From UBA6109 sp035366835 (GTDB taxonomy: Bacteria; Desulfobacterota; Syntrophia; Syntrophales; UBA6109), in contig DAOSIS010000009.1 of assembly GCA_035366835.1 (NCBI GenBank), forward strand, positions 1 to 64,000: 64,000 nt of DNA. Direction: 5' to 3'. Shown piece by piece: positions 51,115 through 59,953 of this stretch. A program made the translations under genes and the position numbers. The first letter of the stretch is position 1; each line of letters begins with the position of its first letter. The notes beneath the pieces were generated by a model. It was not told the origin of the DNA, made no database searches, and saw only the letters and a list, made by a program, of their open reading frames with translations.

Positions 51115-51687
51115 ATGACCGCCAGGAAAGGGAGGACCGCGGAGCAGAAGCCCGAACCGTCCACTCCCGTAAGCCGAAAGATCAAGACCACCAGACTGCA
51201 GAAAGGCTTGTCGCTGGACCGCATCGCCAACGAAACCGGCTTTTCCGTCCGCTATCTCAAAGACGTCGAGGAAGGTCTCGCCACTCCGCCCGTAGGCGCC
51301 CTGCTGCAGATCGCCAAGGCGCTGCAAATCGATTCGGGATCTCTCCTGAAGGAACAGACGCCGTCCTACAAGGCGCGCGTCAAGGCCTACACGAAACGCA
51401 CGGAGAGTTATGCCTACGAAACGCTGACGCCGGACGCGGAGAGCAAGCACCTGAAAGCCTTCCATGTCACGGTCGAGCCGGGGCAAGCGCACAAGGGCGT
51501 TGGCTACCAGCACGAGGGCGAGGAGTTCGAATACGTGCTGAAGGGCAAAGTCCAGGTCCTCGTCGGCGAGCACGTCAACACCCTCAAGGCCGGCGAATCC
51601 GTACATTTCAATTCCGGGGTCAAGCACCAGCTTCTCAATGCCGGCCGTGAGACGGCGGAATTGATCGTGGTCATCTACAGCCCCTGA
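51115..51687 (+). CDS. XRE-family regulator with C-terminal cupin domain
   Basis: A 190-aa regulator: a helix-turn-helix of the Cro/CI type at about residues 20-75 (KIKTTRLQKGLSLDRIANETGFSVRYLKDVEEG) and a cupin barrel at about 115-190 (HVTVEPGQAHKGVGYQHEGEEFEYVLKGKVQVLVG) that should bind a small ligand. Placed between the hydroxyacyl-CoA dehydrogenase and acyl-CoA dehydrogenase genes, it probably controls this set. GGAAGGGAGGCCTT precedes the start. Confidence 0.9.
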   Translation: MTARKGRTAEQKPEPSTPVSRKIKTTRLQKGLSLDRIANETGFSVRYLKDVEEGLATPPVGALLQIAKALQIDSGSLLKEQTPSYKARVKAYTKRTESYAYETLTPDAESKHLKAFHVTVEPGQAHKGVGYQHEGEEFEYVLKGKVQVLVGEHVNTLKAGESVHFNSGVKHQLLNAGRETAELIVVIYSP

Positions 51688-51716
51688 GAGCAGCGTCCAT
51701 CGTCGCTGTGTGCAGT

Positions 51717-51743
51717 CGAATCCCATCGTCGTAGCGGGATTCG
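51717..51743. promoter_or_regulatory. Inverted repeat CGAATCCC-N11-GGGATTCG
   Basis: Perfect 8-bp arms in the 150-190 bp between the XRE-cupin gene and the acyl-CoA dehydrogenase. No T-tract; it may be a binding site for the XRE-cupin regulator. Confidence 0.4.
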
Positions 51744-51876
51744 TGATCGAAGCGAGACAGCGGCAAGTCATCGCGGAGTTTACGGGCGGACGCCGTGCGA
51801 TCGGAGAATCGCGAGCCTGCATCAACTTCTTTGATTCGCCATGACCGATGCCCGCAACAAGATGGGGGGGCCGCCT

Positions 51877-53025
51877 ATGTTTTTCAAACTGACCGACGAG
51901 CAGCTCATGATCCAGAGCATGGTGCGGGACTTCTCCCGGACCGTGGTCGCCGCCAAGGCCGCAGAGCGCGACAGGACGAAGGAATTCCCCGCCGACAACT
52001 TCAAACGGATGGGCGAACTGGGCCTCATGGGCATGATGGTCCCTCAGGAATACGGAGGCTCCGGCGCCGACACCATCAGCTATCTCCTGGCCCTTTCCGA
52101 GATCGCCTATTCCTGCGCGTCCACCGCCGTCGTCATGTCCGTGCACAACTCCATCGTCTGCGAAAGCCTCGTCCGGTTCGCCGCGGAAGACCAGAAGAAG
52201 AAATTCCTTGCCCGGCTCGCGGGTGCAGAGATTATCGGCGCCTTCGCCCTGACGGAGCCTCTGGCGGGATCCGATCCGGCGGCACAGCGCGCGACGGCGG
52301 TCAGGGACGGCCGTTTCTACGTCCTCAACGGCACGAAGCGCTTCATCACCACTGGGAAGAACTGCGGCCTCGTCATCGTCACGGCCAAAACCGACCCCGC
52401 CAGGGGGCACCGGGGGATCAGCGCCTTCATCGTGGAGAAGGGGACGAAGGGTCTTGCCGTGGGACGCGAGGAGGAGAAGATGGGTCTCCGGGCATCGGAC
52501 ACGACGGACCTGGTCTTCGAAGACTGCCGGGTGCCCGCGGAGAATCTGCTCGGCCGCGAGGGAGACGGATTCCGCATCGCCATGACGGGTCTCGACGGCG
52601 GCCGCATCGGCATCGCCGCCCAGTCCGTCGGGGTCGCCCAGGCGGCGTTCGATGCGGCGGTCCGATACGCCAGGGAGCGGGATCAGTTCGGCCAGAAGAT
52701 CGCCAAGTTCCAGGGCCTCCGCTGGATGATCGCCGACATGGCGGTGGAGATCGAGGCGGCCCGGCAGCTCATGTTCTCCGCCGCGGCCCAGAAGGACCGG
52801 GGCGAGAACTACACCCTGGAGGCTTCGATGGCGAAGCTCTTCGCCTCGGAGATGGTGAACCGCGTCACGGCGCGGGCGCTGCAGATCCACGGCGGATACG
52901 GGTTCACCGGCGACTATCCCGTCGAGCGGCTCTACCGCGATGCCCGCGTCTTCACCATTTATGAGGGGACGTCCGAGATCCAGCGGGTCGTGATCTCCAA
53001 GCACGTCCTCGACAACAGCCGGTGA
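51877..53025 (+). CDS. Acyl-CoA dehydrogenase (short/medium-chain type)
   Basis: A ~382-aa FAD-dependent dehydrogenase. VPQEYGGSGADTISYLLALSEI, ALTEPLAGSDPAAQRATA, the FAD/CoA segment DQFGQKIAKFQGLRWMIADM and the catalytic-Glu region FTIYEGTSEIQRVVISKHVL resemble butyryl-CoA dehydrogenase-type enzymes. ATG 51877 follows a G-rich stretch and begins the canonical MFFKLTDEQ; ATG 51841 would add 12 residues. It is co-directional with the thiolase, which starts 21 bp after its stop. Confidence 0.92.
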   Translation: MFFKLTDEQLMIQSMVRDFSRTVVAAKAAERDRTKEFPADNFKRMGELGLMGMMVPQEYGGSGADTISYLLALSEIAYSCASTAVVMSVHNSIVCESLVRFAAEDQKKKFLARLAGAEIIGAFALTEPLAGSDPAAQRATAVRDGRFYVLNGTKRFITTGKNCGLVIVTAKTDPARGHRGISAFIVEKGTKGLAVGREEEKMGLRASDTTDLVFEDCRVPAENLLGREGDGFRIAMTGLDGGRIGIAAQSVGVAQAAFDAAVRYARERDQFGQKIAKFQGLRWMIADMAVEIEAARQLMFSAAAQKDRGENYTLEASMAKLFASEMVNRVTARALQIHGGYGFTGDYPVERLYRDARVFTIYEGTSEIQRVVISKHVLDNSR

Positions 53026-53046
53026 ACTCCTGATGCGAAGGAAGAA

Positions 53047-54414
53047 ATGATGAAAAAAGCTCCCCAGCGGCTGGAACGGAAGAAGATGGAGATCTATGCC
53101 GGCCTGAAGCCGGCGGGGTTCGGGCAGCGGAAACCGGATTTTTCCACGATGGGCCGGAAGATGAAGAATCCGCACTCGAAATTCCGCGAGGTCGTCTGCG
53201 TCGGGGCCTGCCGCACGCCCTACGGGCGGATGGGGGGCGCGCTGAGGGAGTTCACGGCGATGGAGCTGGGCGCCCTGGCGATCCGCGAGGTCCTGCAGAG
53301 GACGGAAGGCAGGGTGAAGCCGGGCGACGTGGATTACATCTTCATGGGGCAGGTCGTGCCGGCGGGTTGCGGCCAGATCCCGGGACGCCAGGCCTCCATC
53401 CTGGCCGGAGTGCCCGAGCATGTGCCGTCCATCACGGTGAACAAGGTCTGCTCCTCCGGCATCAAGACCGTCGATCTCGCCTGGCAGATGATCTTGCTCG
53501 GACGCGCGGAGGTCTGCATCGCCGGCGGGCAGGAAAGCATGAGCAATTGCCCTTACCTCCTTCCCGAGATGCGGTGGGGAGCCCGGATGGGGCTGCCGGA
53601 CAGGCCGGTCGTCGACAGCATGGTCTACGACGGCCTCTGGGACGCCTTCTACGACCGGCACATGGCGATCCACGGTTCGGAGACGGCCGACGAGTTCGGT
53701 TTCTCGCGCGAGGAACTGGACGAATGGGCCCATCATTCCCAGATGGCCGCGGCGGCAGCCGTCGCATCGGGCAGACTCGACGAAGAGATCTTTCCCGTCG
53801 AAATCCGCAGGAGACGGAACGGGAACGCGGTGGCCGACCGGGATGAAAGCCTTCGGCCCGAAACCACGCTGGAGGGACTGGCCGCGCTGCCGCCCGTCTT
53901 CGGCCATGTGAGCGCTGTAACGGGCCGCCCGGGAAGCGTGACGGCGGGCAACGCGCCCGGCGTCAACGACGGCGGCGATGTCTGCCTCCTCATGAGCCGG
54001 GCGAAGGCCGATGAACTGGGGCTGAAACCCCTCTTCTCCATCGTGGATTACGCCGAAGTCTCACAGCCGACCAAGGACATCGCAACGGTGCCGGGCCTCG
54101 CCATCCGGAAGATCCTCGAGCAGAATGACCTGAGCCTGGACAGTGTGGACCTGATCGAGATCAACGAGGCCTTCGCCGCCGTGACCCTGATCAGCTGCCG
54201 GTCGATCCTGGGGATGGCGAAGGAAGAGGTGTTCCGGAAGGTGAACGTCAACGGCGGCGCCATTGCCTACGGCCATCCCATCGGCGCCACAGGAGCCAGG
54301 ATCCTGATGACGCTGGGTTACGAGCTGCGCAGGAGAGGCGGCGGGATCGGCGTCTGCGGCATCTGCTCCGGCCACGCCCAGGGTGACGCCATGCTCATCC
54401 GCGTGGAAGGCTGA
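53047..54414 (+). CDS. Acetyl-CoA acetyltransferase-type thiolase with an N-terminal extension
   Basis: A 455-aa thiolase. The acyl-accepting Cys lies in VNKVCSSGIKTVDLA, with NEAFAAV, YGHPIGATGARI and the C-terminal CGICSGHAQGDAM carrying the second Cys. About 45 residues precede the thiolase core (REVVCVGACRTPYGRMGG); they are basic and unlike a signal peptide. GAAGGAAGAA before ATG 53047 supports the long form, although an internal start cannot be excluded. It completes the second beta-oxidation set. Confidence 0.91.
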   Translation: MMKKAPQRLERKKMEIYAGLKPAGFGQRKPDFSTMGRKMKNPHSKFREVVCVGACRTPYGRMGGALREFTAMELGALAIREVLQRTEGRVKPGDVDYIFMGQVVPAGCGQIPGRQASILAGVPEHVPSITVNKVCSSGIKTVDLAWQMILLGRAEVCIAGGQESMSNCPYLLPEMRWGARMGLPDRPVVDSMVYDGLWDAFYDRHMAIHGSETADEFGFSREELDEWAHHSQMAAAAAVASGRLDEEIFPVEIRRRRNGNAVADRDESLRPETTLEGLAALPPVFGHVSAVTGRPGSVTAGNAPGVNDGGDVCLLMSRAKADELGLKPLFSIVDYAEVSQPTKDIATVPGLAIRKILEQNDLSLDSVDLIEINEAFAAVTLISCRSILGMAKEEVFRKVNVNGGAIAYGHPIGATGARILMTLGYELRRRGGGIGVCGICSGHAQGDAMLIRVEG

Positions 54415-54572
54415 GCGCTCCGGCCTTGCCGGTCCGTCCGCCGGGCTGACCCCGTAAACCTGTTGATTTCGCGGGTGTTCCCAACTCGCGGGAAGTGGTG
54501 GAATTCCCGCGCTCCCGTGAGAAAATCAATTTCAACATAACTGAAAACAATGGGATTTCAGGCTCTTTTCCG

Positions 54573-54601
54573 TTGACATTCCGGAGCGGCGTGATTATAT
54601 A
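54573..54601 (+). promoter_or_regulatory. Sigma70 promoter of the 47-aa gene
   Basis: TTGACA (54573-54578), a 17-bp spacer and TATATA (54596-54601), inside an AT-rich stretch. Predicted leader about 62 nt. A CGCGGGAA/TTCCCGCG dyad (54487-54511) lies 60 bp further upstream. Confidence 0.7.
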
Positions 54602-54670
54602 TGCAACAAGGTTATCGATAAACAATTAATTGAGACCAAAATTTATAGAAAAACAAGGAGACAAAAGGCA

Positions 54671-54814
54671 ATGAAAGGCGTTGGTTTCTGGGAAAGACTC
54701 GGAGCGTGGTTGTTGGACGTGTTCTATACGGGAAAGTTGTGCGTCGCTTACGCAAAGACAGACAAGAAGACCGTTGACATCTACCGGCAACCTCCCTTTT
54801 ACTGGACGGCCTGA
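54671..54814 (+). CDS. Orphan 47-aa microprotein
   Basis: Begins MKGVGFWERLGAWLLDVFYT and ends PPFYWTA. Unknown family. The first ~25 residues could form an amphipathic or weakly hydrophobic helix, and the protein is rich in aromatics (Trp, Tyr, Phe). It has all the marks of a real stand-alone gene: a strong promoter, AAGGAG upstream of the ATG and an excellent terminator right after the stop. A regulatory RNA carrying an incidental ORF is the alternative. Confidence 0.65.
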   Translation: MKGVGFWERLGAWLLDVFYTGKLCVAYAKTDKKTVDIYRQPPFYWTA

Positions 54815-54845
54815 TCCACCATTCTTCAGGCTGTCCCTTTGATAG

Positions 54846-54879
54846 GGGCTGCGCTGTTCGCGCAGCCCTTTTTGTTTTT
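54846..54879 (+). terminator. Rho-independent terminator after the 47-aa gene
   Basis: GGGCTGCGC (54846-54854) pairs perfectly with GCGCAGCCC (54860-54868) across a 5-nt loop, followed by TTTTTGTTTTT. Confidence 0.9.
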
Positions 54880-54951
54880 CTTTTGCCTTCAGAAAGAAAG
54901 GATCGCCGTCCGGGTCACCGCGAGAAGCGCCCGGCTCGTCCGCTGTGGGAA

Positions 54952-54990
54952 CCGAAGGGCCGCCGCGGATTTCTCACAGCGGCCCTTCGG
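54952..54990. repeat. Perfect 12-bp inverted repeat in the convergent intergenic region
   Basis: CCGAAGGGCCGC (54952-54963) and GCGGCCCTTCGG (54979-54990) flank a 15-nt loop just downstream of the NHL gene stop. No T-tract; it probably acts as a 3'-end stabiliser or Rho-linked terminator for the minus-strand operon. Confidence 0.55.
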
Positions 54991-55002
54991 GGACCAAAGC
55001 CG

Positions 55003-55980
55003 TCAGTAACGTTCGAACTTCTGAAAAGTATGGGCATCTTCGCGTATGTCACCTCGCGAAACGCCGAAGGTGCGGGTGACTTCGCCCACATAGAGATCTC
55101 CACGGGAATCGACGCATAGCGTATGCGGAGCAACGAAATTCCCCGCCGCCTCCCGATCAGCGCTGCACCAGTGCAGAAGCACGTTGCCCGAGAGGTCCAG
55201 GACCCTCACTCCTCCCGGAAGATCGTGCCGGATCTTGCCATTGGTGAACGACCGATGCCCGACTCGCCACCACAGCTCCGACACGTACACGAGGCCGTCC
55301 TTGTCGAAGGCGATGTCCGTAGGTCGCTGGACATGGGTCCACATGTCGAGAAATCGGCCGTCCCGGGAAAAGATCTGGATGCGGTCGTTCTCCCGGTCGG
55401 TCACGAAGACGCGGTTGTCCGGCGAGATGCCGATGCCGTGCGGCAGACGAAACTGGCCGGGTCCCTCTCCGGGTTCGCCCCAGGATTGAATGATCGTCCC
55501 GTCCGCGTTGAAGCGATGCACACGGGAATTGCCGTAACCGTCGCAGACGTAAAGTTCCCCGTTGTCGGCGGCGACAGCGACATCCGTCGGCCGGTTGAAG
55601 GGCGGTCCGCCGCGTTTGACGCTGCCGTGGCTCTTTCCATCATAGCCGGTGTCGGAAGCCTTGCCGGGGGTTCCGATGATCATCAACTGTTTCCCCTCGG
55701 AAGTGAACTTGCGTACCGTATGGTCGCCGTCGTCTACGGAGTACACCATGCCGTCCGGTCCGATGGCAATGCCGTGGGTCCGGGGAGTAAAGATGTCTTC
55801 GCCCCAGGAGCGAAGGAAATTTCCCTCCCGATCGTAGACGATAACCCTGGCGTCCTGCCGTGTCATCAGGTAGACGTTGTCCTGCGAATCGACCGCCACC
55901 CCGTCTACGTCTTTGTGGACGTAGCCTGCAGGTAATTTTTCCCAGCCTTCAACAACTTTGAATCTTGGAACACCTTTCAT
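55003..55980 (-). CDS. NHL-repeat protein (peptidyl-alpha-hydroxyglycine amidating lyase-like)
   Basis: About 325 aa of NHL-type beta-propeller repeats, each with a (V/I)AVD...NVYVCD...R pattern: DGVAVDSQDNVYLMTR, HGIAIGPDGMVYSVDD, TDVAVAADNGELYVCDGYGNSRVHRF, HGIGISPDNRVFVTDRENDRIQIF and TLCVDSRGDLYVGEV. Propellers of this kind occur in the PAL domain and in many bacterial proteins of unknown function. No signal peptide is seen at the preferred ATG (55980); a longer frame starts at 56103. Last gene of the Tct operon; possibly a lactonase-like enzyme. Confidence 0.75.
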   Translation of the reverse strand: MKGVPRFKVVEGWEKLPAGYVHKDVDGVAVDSQDNVYLMTRQDARVIVYDREGNFLRSWGEDIFTPRTHGIAIGPDGMVYSVDDGDHTVRKFTSEGKQLMIIGTPGKASDTGYDGKSHGSVKRGGPPFNRPTDVAVAADNGELYVCDGYGNSRVHRFNADGTIIQSWGEPGEGPGQFRLPHGIGISPDNRVFVTDRENDRIQIFSRDGRFLDMWTHVQRPTDIAFDKDGLVYVSELWWRVGHRSFTNGKIRHDLPGGVRVLDLSGNVLLHWCSADREAAGNFVAPHTLCVDSRGDLYVGEVTRTFGVSRGDIREDAHTFQKFERY

Positions 55981-56138
55981 CAGAATCCGTTTTCCTTTCG
56001 AAGAGATTTTCGGAACAACCTGAGAAATGCCGGAATAACGACCTTCGTTTCCGCGATGGTTCCGTACGTGAGAGTGGTCGTTACTCTTGCCCATGATAGC
56101 CAACTTCCGGCCCTGCAGCGTGTTTCCACCGGCGTCTC

Positions 56139-56615
56139 CTATAGGCCGAGACTCGCGAGAAAAGTCAGAGATGAAACGGGGAGAGGCACGTCAAGATAAC
56201 GGCCGAACAGATGGAAAACACCTATGCTGCCCAGAACGGCAATGATCAGCGTCGCCCAGATGCTCTGCCGGCCCAGGATCTTCAGCAGGAAGACGAGGAA
56301 CAGGAGCATCGTCAGTTGAAAACCGATTACATTCATCAGGCCGGCCACCATGAGCAGCGACGCGAGGATGGAAAGGATCTGGTAAAGTCCGGCCTTTTGT
56401 GGAAAGAAGGGACCTTCTTTTGACTTGGCGGCCTCTCTGGAGACCTGAACGAGCCATGCGAATGAGAGCACGCCCGTCAAGGTCCCCAGCCAGAAGGGGA
56501 AGAAGCCGGCCCCGGGACCAAGCTTGGTGTAGTACTCCAGGCTCAGGGATTCGATCACGACAGCAATCGAAAAAGCCAAGAAACAAAGGGCCGCAATCTG
56601 GTGAATTCGCTGCAT
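56139..56615 (-). CDS. tctB: Tripartite tricarboxylate transporter small permease TctB
   Basis: A 158-aa membrane protein with four helices (first IAALCFLAFSIAVVIESLSL), matching the DUF1468/TctB family, including YYTKLGPGAGFFPFWLG. It works with TctA and TctC, encoded ~3 kb upstream in the same operon. It is unusual that three genes lie between tctA and tctB. ATG 56615 has GGGAAAGAAGG upstream; ATG 56630 is an alternative. Confidence 0.85.
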   Translation of the reverse strand: MQRIHQIAALCFLAFSIAVVIESLSLEYYTKLGPGAGFFPFWLGTLTGVLSFAWLVQVSREAAKSKEGPFFPQKAGLYQILSILASLLMVAGLMNVIGFQLTMLLFLVFLLKILGRQSIWATLIIAVLGSIGVFHLFGRYLDVPLPVSSLTFLASLGL

Positions 56616-56685
56616 CCTTCTTTCCCTCATCGGACGGACAAGGCGATCCGGGCCGATCTCACGCACCGCCCCGGGGATTTCGCCG

Positions 56686-57678
56686 CTACCATTTCGCACG
56701 GGAATAGAGCTTCCGCGCATTGCCCTCAAAGATCTTGTAGCGGTCCTCGTCCGAAAGCCAGTCGATCGACTTTACGAGACCCACGGTGTCATCAAAGTAC
56801 CGGCCGGTCTTGGGATCGATGACCGCGGCCGTGCCGAGCATTTCCGTCGAAAACACCACATTATCGGCGCCCATCTTCTTGATGAGAAGCTCCATCGACT
56901 CCTTGTCGTAGATGGCTGTGTCGAAATGGATGTGCTTCACCACCTCTTCAAAGGGTTTCCTGCCCTCTTTGCAGTGCAGTGCCCGGTGTCGGTTGAACTG
57001 ATAAGGAACGGCGCCTCCGCCGTGGGGAATGATCAGTTTCAGCTTCGGGAAGTCTTCAAACACGCGGGAGTTGCAGAGCTCGACCACGGCGGCGTTGTGC
57101 TGGTTGGTGTAATGCGAGCCCAGGATGTGCAGGGCTGGGTTCAGCGTGGAGCTCGCGTGGATCATACCGGGAACATCGAGATCGACCATCTTCTCCCAAA
57201 GGGGATACCACCACTCGTCGCCAAGGGAAGGTGTCAGGGGGGCGACCCCTCCTGATACATCGGGGTTGATATTGCAGGCCACGAAGCCGAGCTCCTTCAC
57301 GCAGCGCTCCAATTCCGCGACACAGTTCTTGGGGCTTACACCGGGGGTTTGAGGCAACTGGCAGCAGGGAACGAACTTGTCCGGGAACATCCTGCAGACC
57401 CGTCCGATGAGGTCGTTGTTGATCTCCGTCCAGTAGCGGCTGATCAACTCGTTGCCGAAATCATGTCCCATGCCCGAGGCGCGGGGCGAAAGGACCAGCC
57501 GATCCAGTCCCTTGTCGGACATCTGTTTGAGGTTCTTCTGCACCGACTGGACGACCTGTTCGTCGCTGACGGAAATGCCGCCCTTGACAGGCCGGTTGCG
57601 GTTGGAAAGCTGCCGGCCGCGGTATGCGTCAAGGGCCGCCGGCGCCTGAGTGTAATGTGCGTGCACATCAATGACCAT
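56686..57678 (-). CDS. Amidohydrolase-superfamily enzyme, LigJ-like (4-oxalomesaconate hydratase)
   Basis: A 330-aa metal-dependent enzyme. The HxH motif (His6, His8 in DVHAHYT), CNINPDVSGG, PGMIHASST and IIPHGGGAVPYQFNRHR closely follow LigJ of the protocatechuate 4,5-cleavage pathway, which hydrates 4-oxalomesaconate. Related decarboxylases (ACMSD-like) share the fold. Pathway partners LigK or LigC are missing from the window, so the substrate may be another unsaturated tricarboxylate. It starts 12 bp after the dihydroxyphthalate-decarboxylase-like gene. Confidence 0.85.
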   Translation of the reverse strand: MVIDVHAHYTQAPAALDAYRGRQLSNRNRPVKGGISVSDEQVVQSVQKNLKQMSDKGLDRLVLSPRASGMGHDFGNELISRYWTEINNDLIGRVCRMFPDKFVPCCQLPQTPGVSPKNCVAELERCVKELGFVACNINPDVSGGVAPLTPSLGDEWWYPLWEKMVDLDVPGMIHASSTLNPALHILGSHYTNQHNAAVVELCNSRVFEDFPKLKLIIPHGGGAVPYQFNRHRALHCKEGRKPFEEVVKHIHFDTAIYDKESMELLIKKMGADNVVFSTEMLGTAAVIDPKTGRYFDDTVGLVKSIDWLSDEDRYKIFEGNARKLYSRAKW

Positions 57679-57690
57679 CTTGGTTCTCCT

Positions 57691-58638
57691 TCATTTTAAA
57701 TCCATCACCATGGGGTCGAAGAAATCCTCAAGGCGGTAAAGCTGGGGCAGCATTTTCTGTTGGAAAAGGTACTTCGCCAGCGTTTCGAAGGCCTTGCGGT
57801 TCGCGGAGACCCCATAGGGCAGAGGATCACCGCCTACGACCTCCTTGAGGAGGAGCCTGGTTTTATCCTCGGCAGAGGAGGGTCCCCGGGCATAGAGGCG
57901 ATCCAGGTAAATCTCCTTCGCGGACTGAAATGCGCTGAAGAGTTCCCCCAGCAACCGGGGATGCTCGGCCGCCAGGAAGTCCTTGACGACCACGATGTGA
58001 TTGACAGGATAAATCCCCGTCTTCCTGAACCATTCCGCCTCAACGGAGGATGCCGCGGGGAAGAGGGGCTTGACCTGCGGAGAATCGGGAGGGATCGACG
58101 TGATCGCCGCGTCAATCTCCCCTGCGACGAGCATGTCGTTCATCTTCTTTCCCGCGGGCGCACGCACGCAGTTCTTCGGATCCTCGAATTCGGTCACGTG
58201 CGACCCCTCGTAGGTGATCCACGTCACGCTGTTGAGGTCCACACCATACTCGTTTTGCAGGATTCCCCGGCTCCAGGTGGGGCCCGTCTGCGCATACGCC
58301 CTGATGCCCACCCGCTTCCCTTCGAAATCCTTCGGTTCCCGAATCCCGGATTTCACGTTGCACAGGATGGTGCCGTGATGAAACAGACGGAGAACGACGA
58401 TTGGCAGCGCCGTGAGCGGCTTGTGGAAATGCTTGGCCAGCATATAGGTCGTGACCGCCATTTCGGAGACATCAAACGTCTGCTCCTGCACCATGGACTT
58501 GAATGCCTTGTAAACCGGAGAGATCTCTACAAAGTCGAATGAAACACCGGGAATCTTGACCGTCCCGTCTTTCAGCGCGTTCGTATGGCCGTAACTACCG
58601 ACAGCTGTTTTCAGTACCAGATGGTTCCCCGTCTTCAT
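57691..58638 (-). CDS. 4,5-dihydroxyphthalate decarboxylase-family protein (PBP-II fold)
   Basis: A 315-aa protein with the periplasmic-binding-protein-like fold used by the cytosolic 4,5-dihydroxyphthalate decarboxylase family (FDVSEMAVTTYMLAK, GIREPKDFEGKRVGIRAYAQT, LQNEYGVDLNSVTWITYEG). No signal peptide is present at ATG 58638, where AAAGGAAGCAGCG gives the ribosome site, so a cytoplasmic enzyme is more likely than a transport protein. The family is broad, and aromatic decarboxylation is an inference supported by the LigJ-like neighbour. Confidence 0.75.
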   Translation of the reverse strand: MKTGNHLVLKTAVGSYGHTNALKDGTVKIPGVSFDFVEISPVYKAFKSMVQEQTFDVSEMAVTTYMLAKHFHKPLTALPIVVLRLFHHGTILCNVKSGIREPKDFEGKRVGIRAYAQTGPTWSRGILQNEYGVDLNSVTWITYEGSHVTEFEDPKNCVRAPAGKKMNDMLVAGEIDAAITSIPPDSPQVKPLFPAASSVEAEWFRKTGIYPVNHIVVVKDFLAAEHPRLLGELFSAFQSAKEIYLDRLYARGPSSAEDKTRLLLKEVVGGDPLPYGVSANRKAFETLAKYLFQQKMLPQLYRLEDFFDPMVMDLK

Positions 58639-58764
58639 CGCTGCTTCCTTTCCCGCCCTCCATGTGCCTCTGAGCACACCCTTTGCGAGGTACTTCGCTT
58701 GCGGTCCGCAGGGGGGCCGGCAGAAAATCATAAGAAGGCCCCATGCATCCCGGAAACCCGGCGG

Positions 58765-58807
58765 GCTCTGTGCACAGGGCAGCCCCAGGGCGCCCTGTGC
58801 ACAGAGC
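58765..58807. repeat. Perfect 16-bp inverted repeat between tctC and the decarboxylase-like gene
   Basis: GCTCTGTGCACAGGGC (58765-58780) and GCCCTGTGCACAGAGC (58792-58807) across 11 nt; each arm itself contains the palindrome TGTGCACA. No T-tract. It may be a 3' stabiliser for tctC mRNA or a double operator. Confidence 0.75.
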
Positions 58808-58846
58808 TCCGCGTCCGGATCAAATGCGCGTCCACCGCTGTTTCTG

Positions 58847-59827
58847 CTATCTCATCTGCGCCAGAAACTCCTTGATGATCCCCTCGTATTCATTCACGGT
58901 CTTGGTGAACTGATCGGAATCCATGTAACGAAGCGTCAGCCCCATATCCGCCATGCGCTTCTTGTGATCCTCGGAGTCCACGGCCTTCTTGATCGCACCG
59001 CTGAGGATTTTGACCACCTCTTTGGGAGTGCCCGCCGGGGCGGCGTAGCCGCGGAGGGCAGAGTTGTAGAGTTTGTAGCCCTGCTCCGCAAAGGTCTTCA
59101 CCCCGGGATAGAACGGGCTGGGTTCGTCGTCCATGATCCCCAGGATGCGCACGGCCCCGCTCTTGAACTGCGGCAGCAGATCCCCCACGTTCGCGCAGAA
59201 CACCTCGATCTTGCCGCCCAGAAAAGCGGTCTTCGCCTCCGCTACGCCCTGGGAGAAATGCACCTGGGCGAACTGAGCCCCTGTGATTTTCTGGAGCTGG
59301 AGGACGGCAAAGGCATCGTCGCTCTGAATCCCGGTCGTTGAGACGCGGATCTTGTTCGGATTCGCCTTGGCCGCATCGATCACGTCCTTGACAGTCTTGA
59401 ACGGACTGTCCGCCCTCACGGCAAGAAGACCGGGGTCCAGGACGTTCATGCCCAGGAATTCAAAACTTTTTCCATTGTACGCGGCTTTGCGGGCCGGGTC
59501 CAGGTAGCTGACGAGGAGGGAAGGAATGCCGGCATACCCGATTGTATAGCCGTCCGGCTTGGCCTGGGCCAGCGCGGTGTAGGCAATCTGCGAGCTGGCG
59601 CCCGGTTTGTTGACCGGCACTACGGAGGTGCCGAGTGCTTTTTCCAGTCCGCTGGCCATGATTCGGCACGTAGCGTCGGTGCTGCCTCCCGCCGCATAGC
59701 CTATCAGCATCTGGATCGCTTTGCCTTGCTGGGGGAAGTCAGCCGCCCAGGCGGGCGCAGCGATCAGAAGGCCCATGGCCGCACAAACCGTGATGATCCG
59801 CTTTAACGCATTGAACTGATGTTGCAT
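58847..59827 (-). CDS. tctC: Tripartite tricarboxylate transporter substrate-binding protein TctC (Bug family)
   Basis: A 326-aa periplasmic protein with a Sec signal peptide (ITVCAAMGLLIAAPAWAA, cleavage near residue 29). The Bug-family core includes GYAAGGSTDATCR, VNKPGASSQIAYTALAQAKPDGYTIG and GYAAPAGTPKEVV. It captures carboxylates for the TctAB permease. It lies 126 bp downstream of tctA and is followed by a large palindrome, consistent with separate dosage of the binding protein. Confidence 0.93.
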   Translation of the reverse strand: MQHQFNALKRIITVCAAMGLLIAAPAWAADFPQQGKAIQMLIGYAAGGSTDATCRIMASGLEKALGTSVVPVNKPGASSQIAYTALAQAKPDGYTIGYAGIPSLLVSYLDPARKAAYNGKSFEFLGMNVLDPGLLAVRADSPFKTVKDVIDAAKANPNKIRVSTTGIQSDDAFAVLQLQKITGAQFAQVHFSQGVAEAKTAFLGGKIEVFCANVGDLLPQFKSGAVRILGIMDDEPSPFYPGVKTFAEQGYKLYNSALRGYAAPAGTPKEVVKILSGAIKKAVDSEDHKKRMADMGLTLRYMDSDQFTKTVNEYEGIIKEFLAQMR

Positions 59828-59953
59828 GTTTCCTCCTTCTTCACTGTCTCAAATTGTTTTGGGCATTGTCTTCACCCATGACCCATCCGGTCTGTCGGCC
59901 GGACTATGCTTCAGCGGCGGTTGGGCTGTCTCTGCCCGCCGCCGCGATACCGC

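Noticed and set aside
51717..51743. tRNA-like T-arm (GTCGAATCCC) near 51717
   Set aside because: No acceptor, D or anticodon stems can be folded around it; it is a simple inverted repeat.
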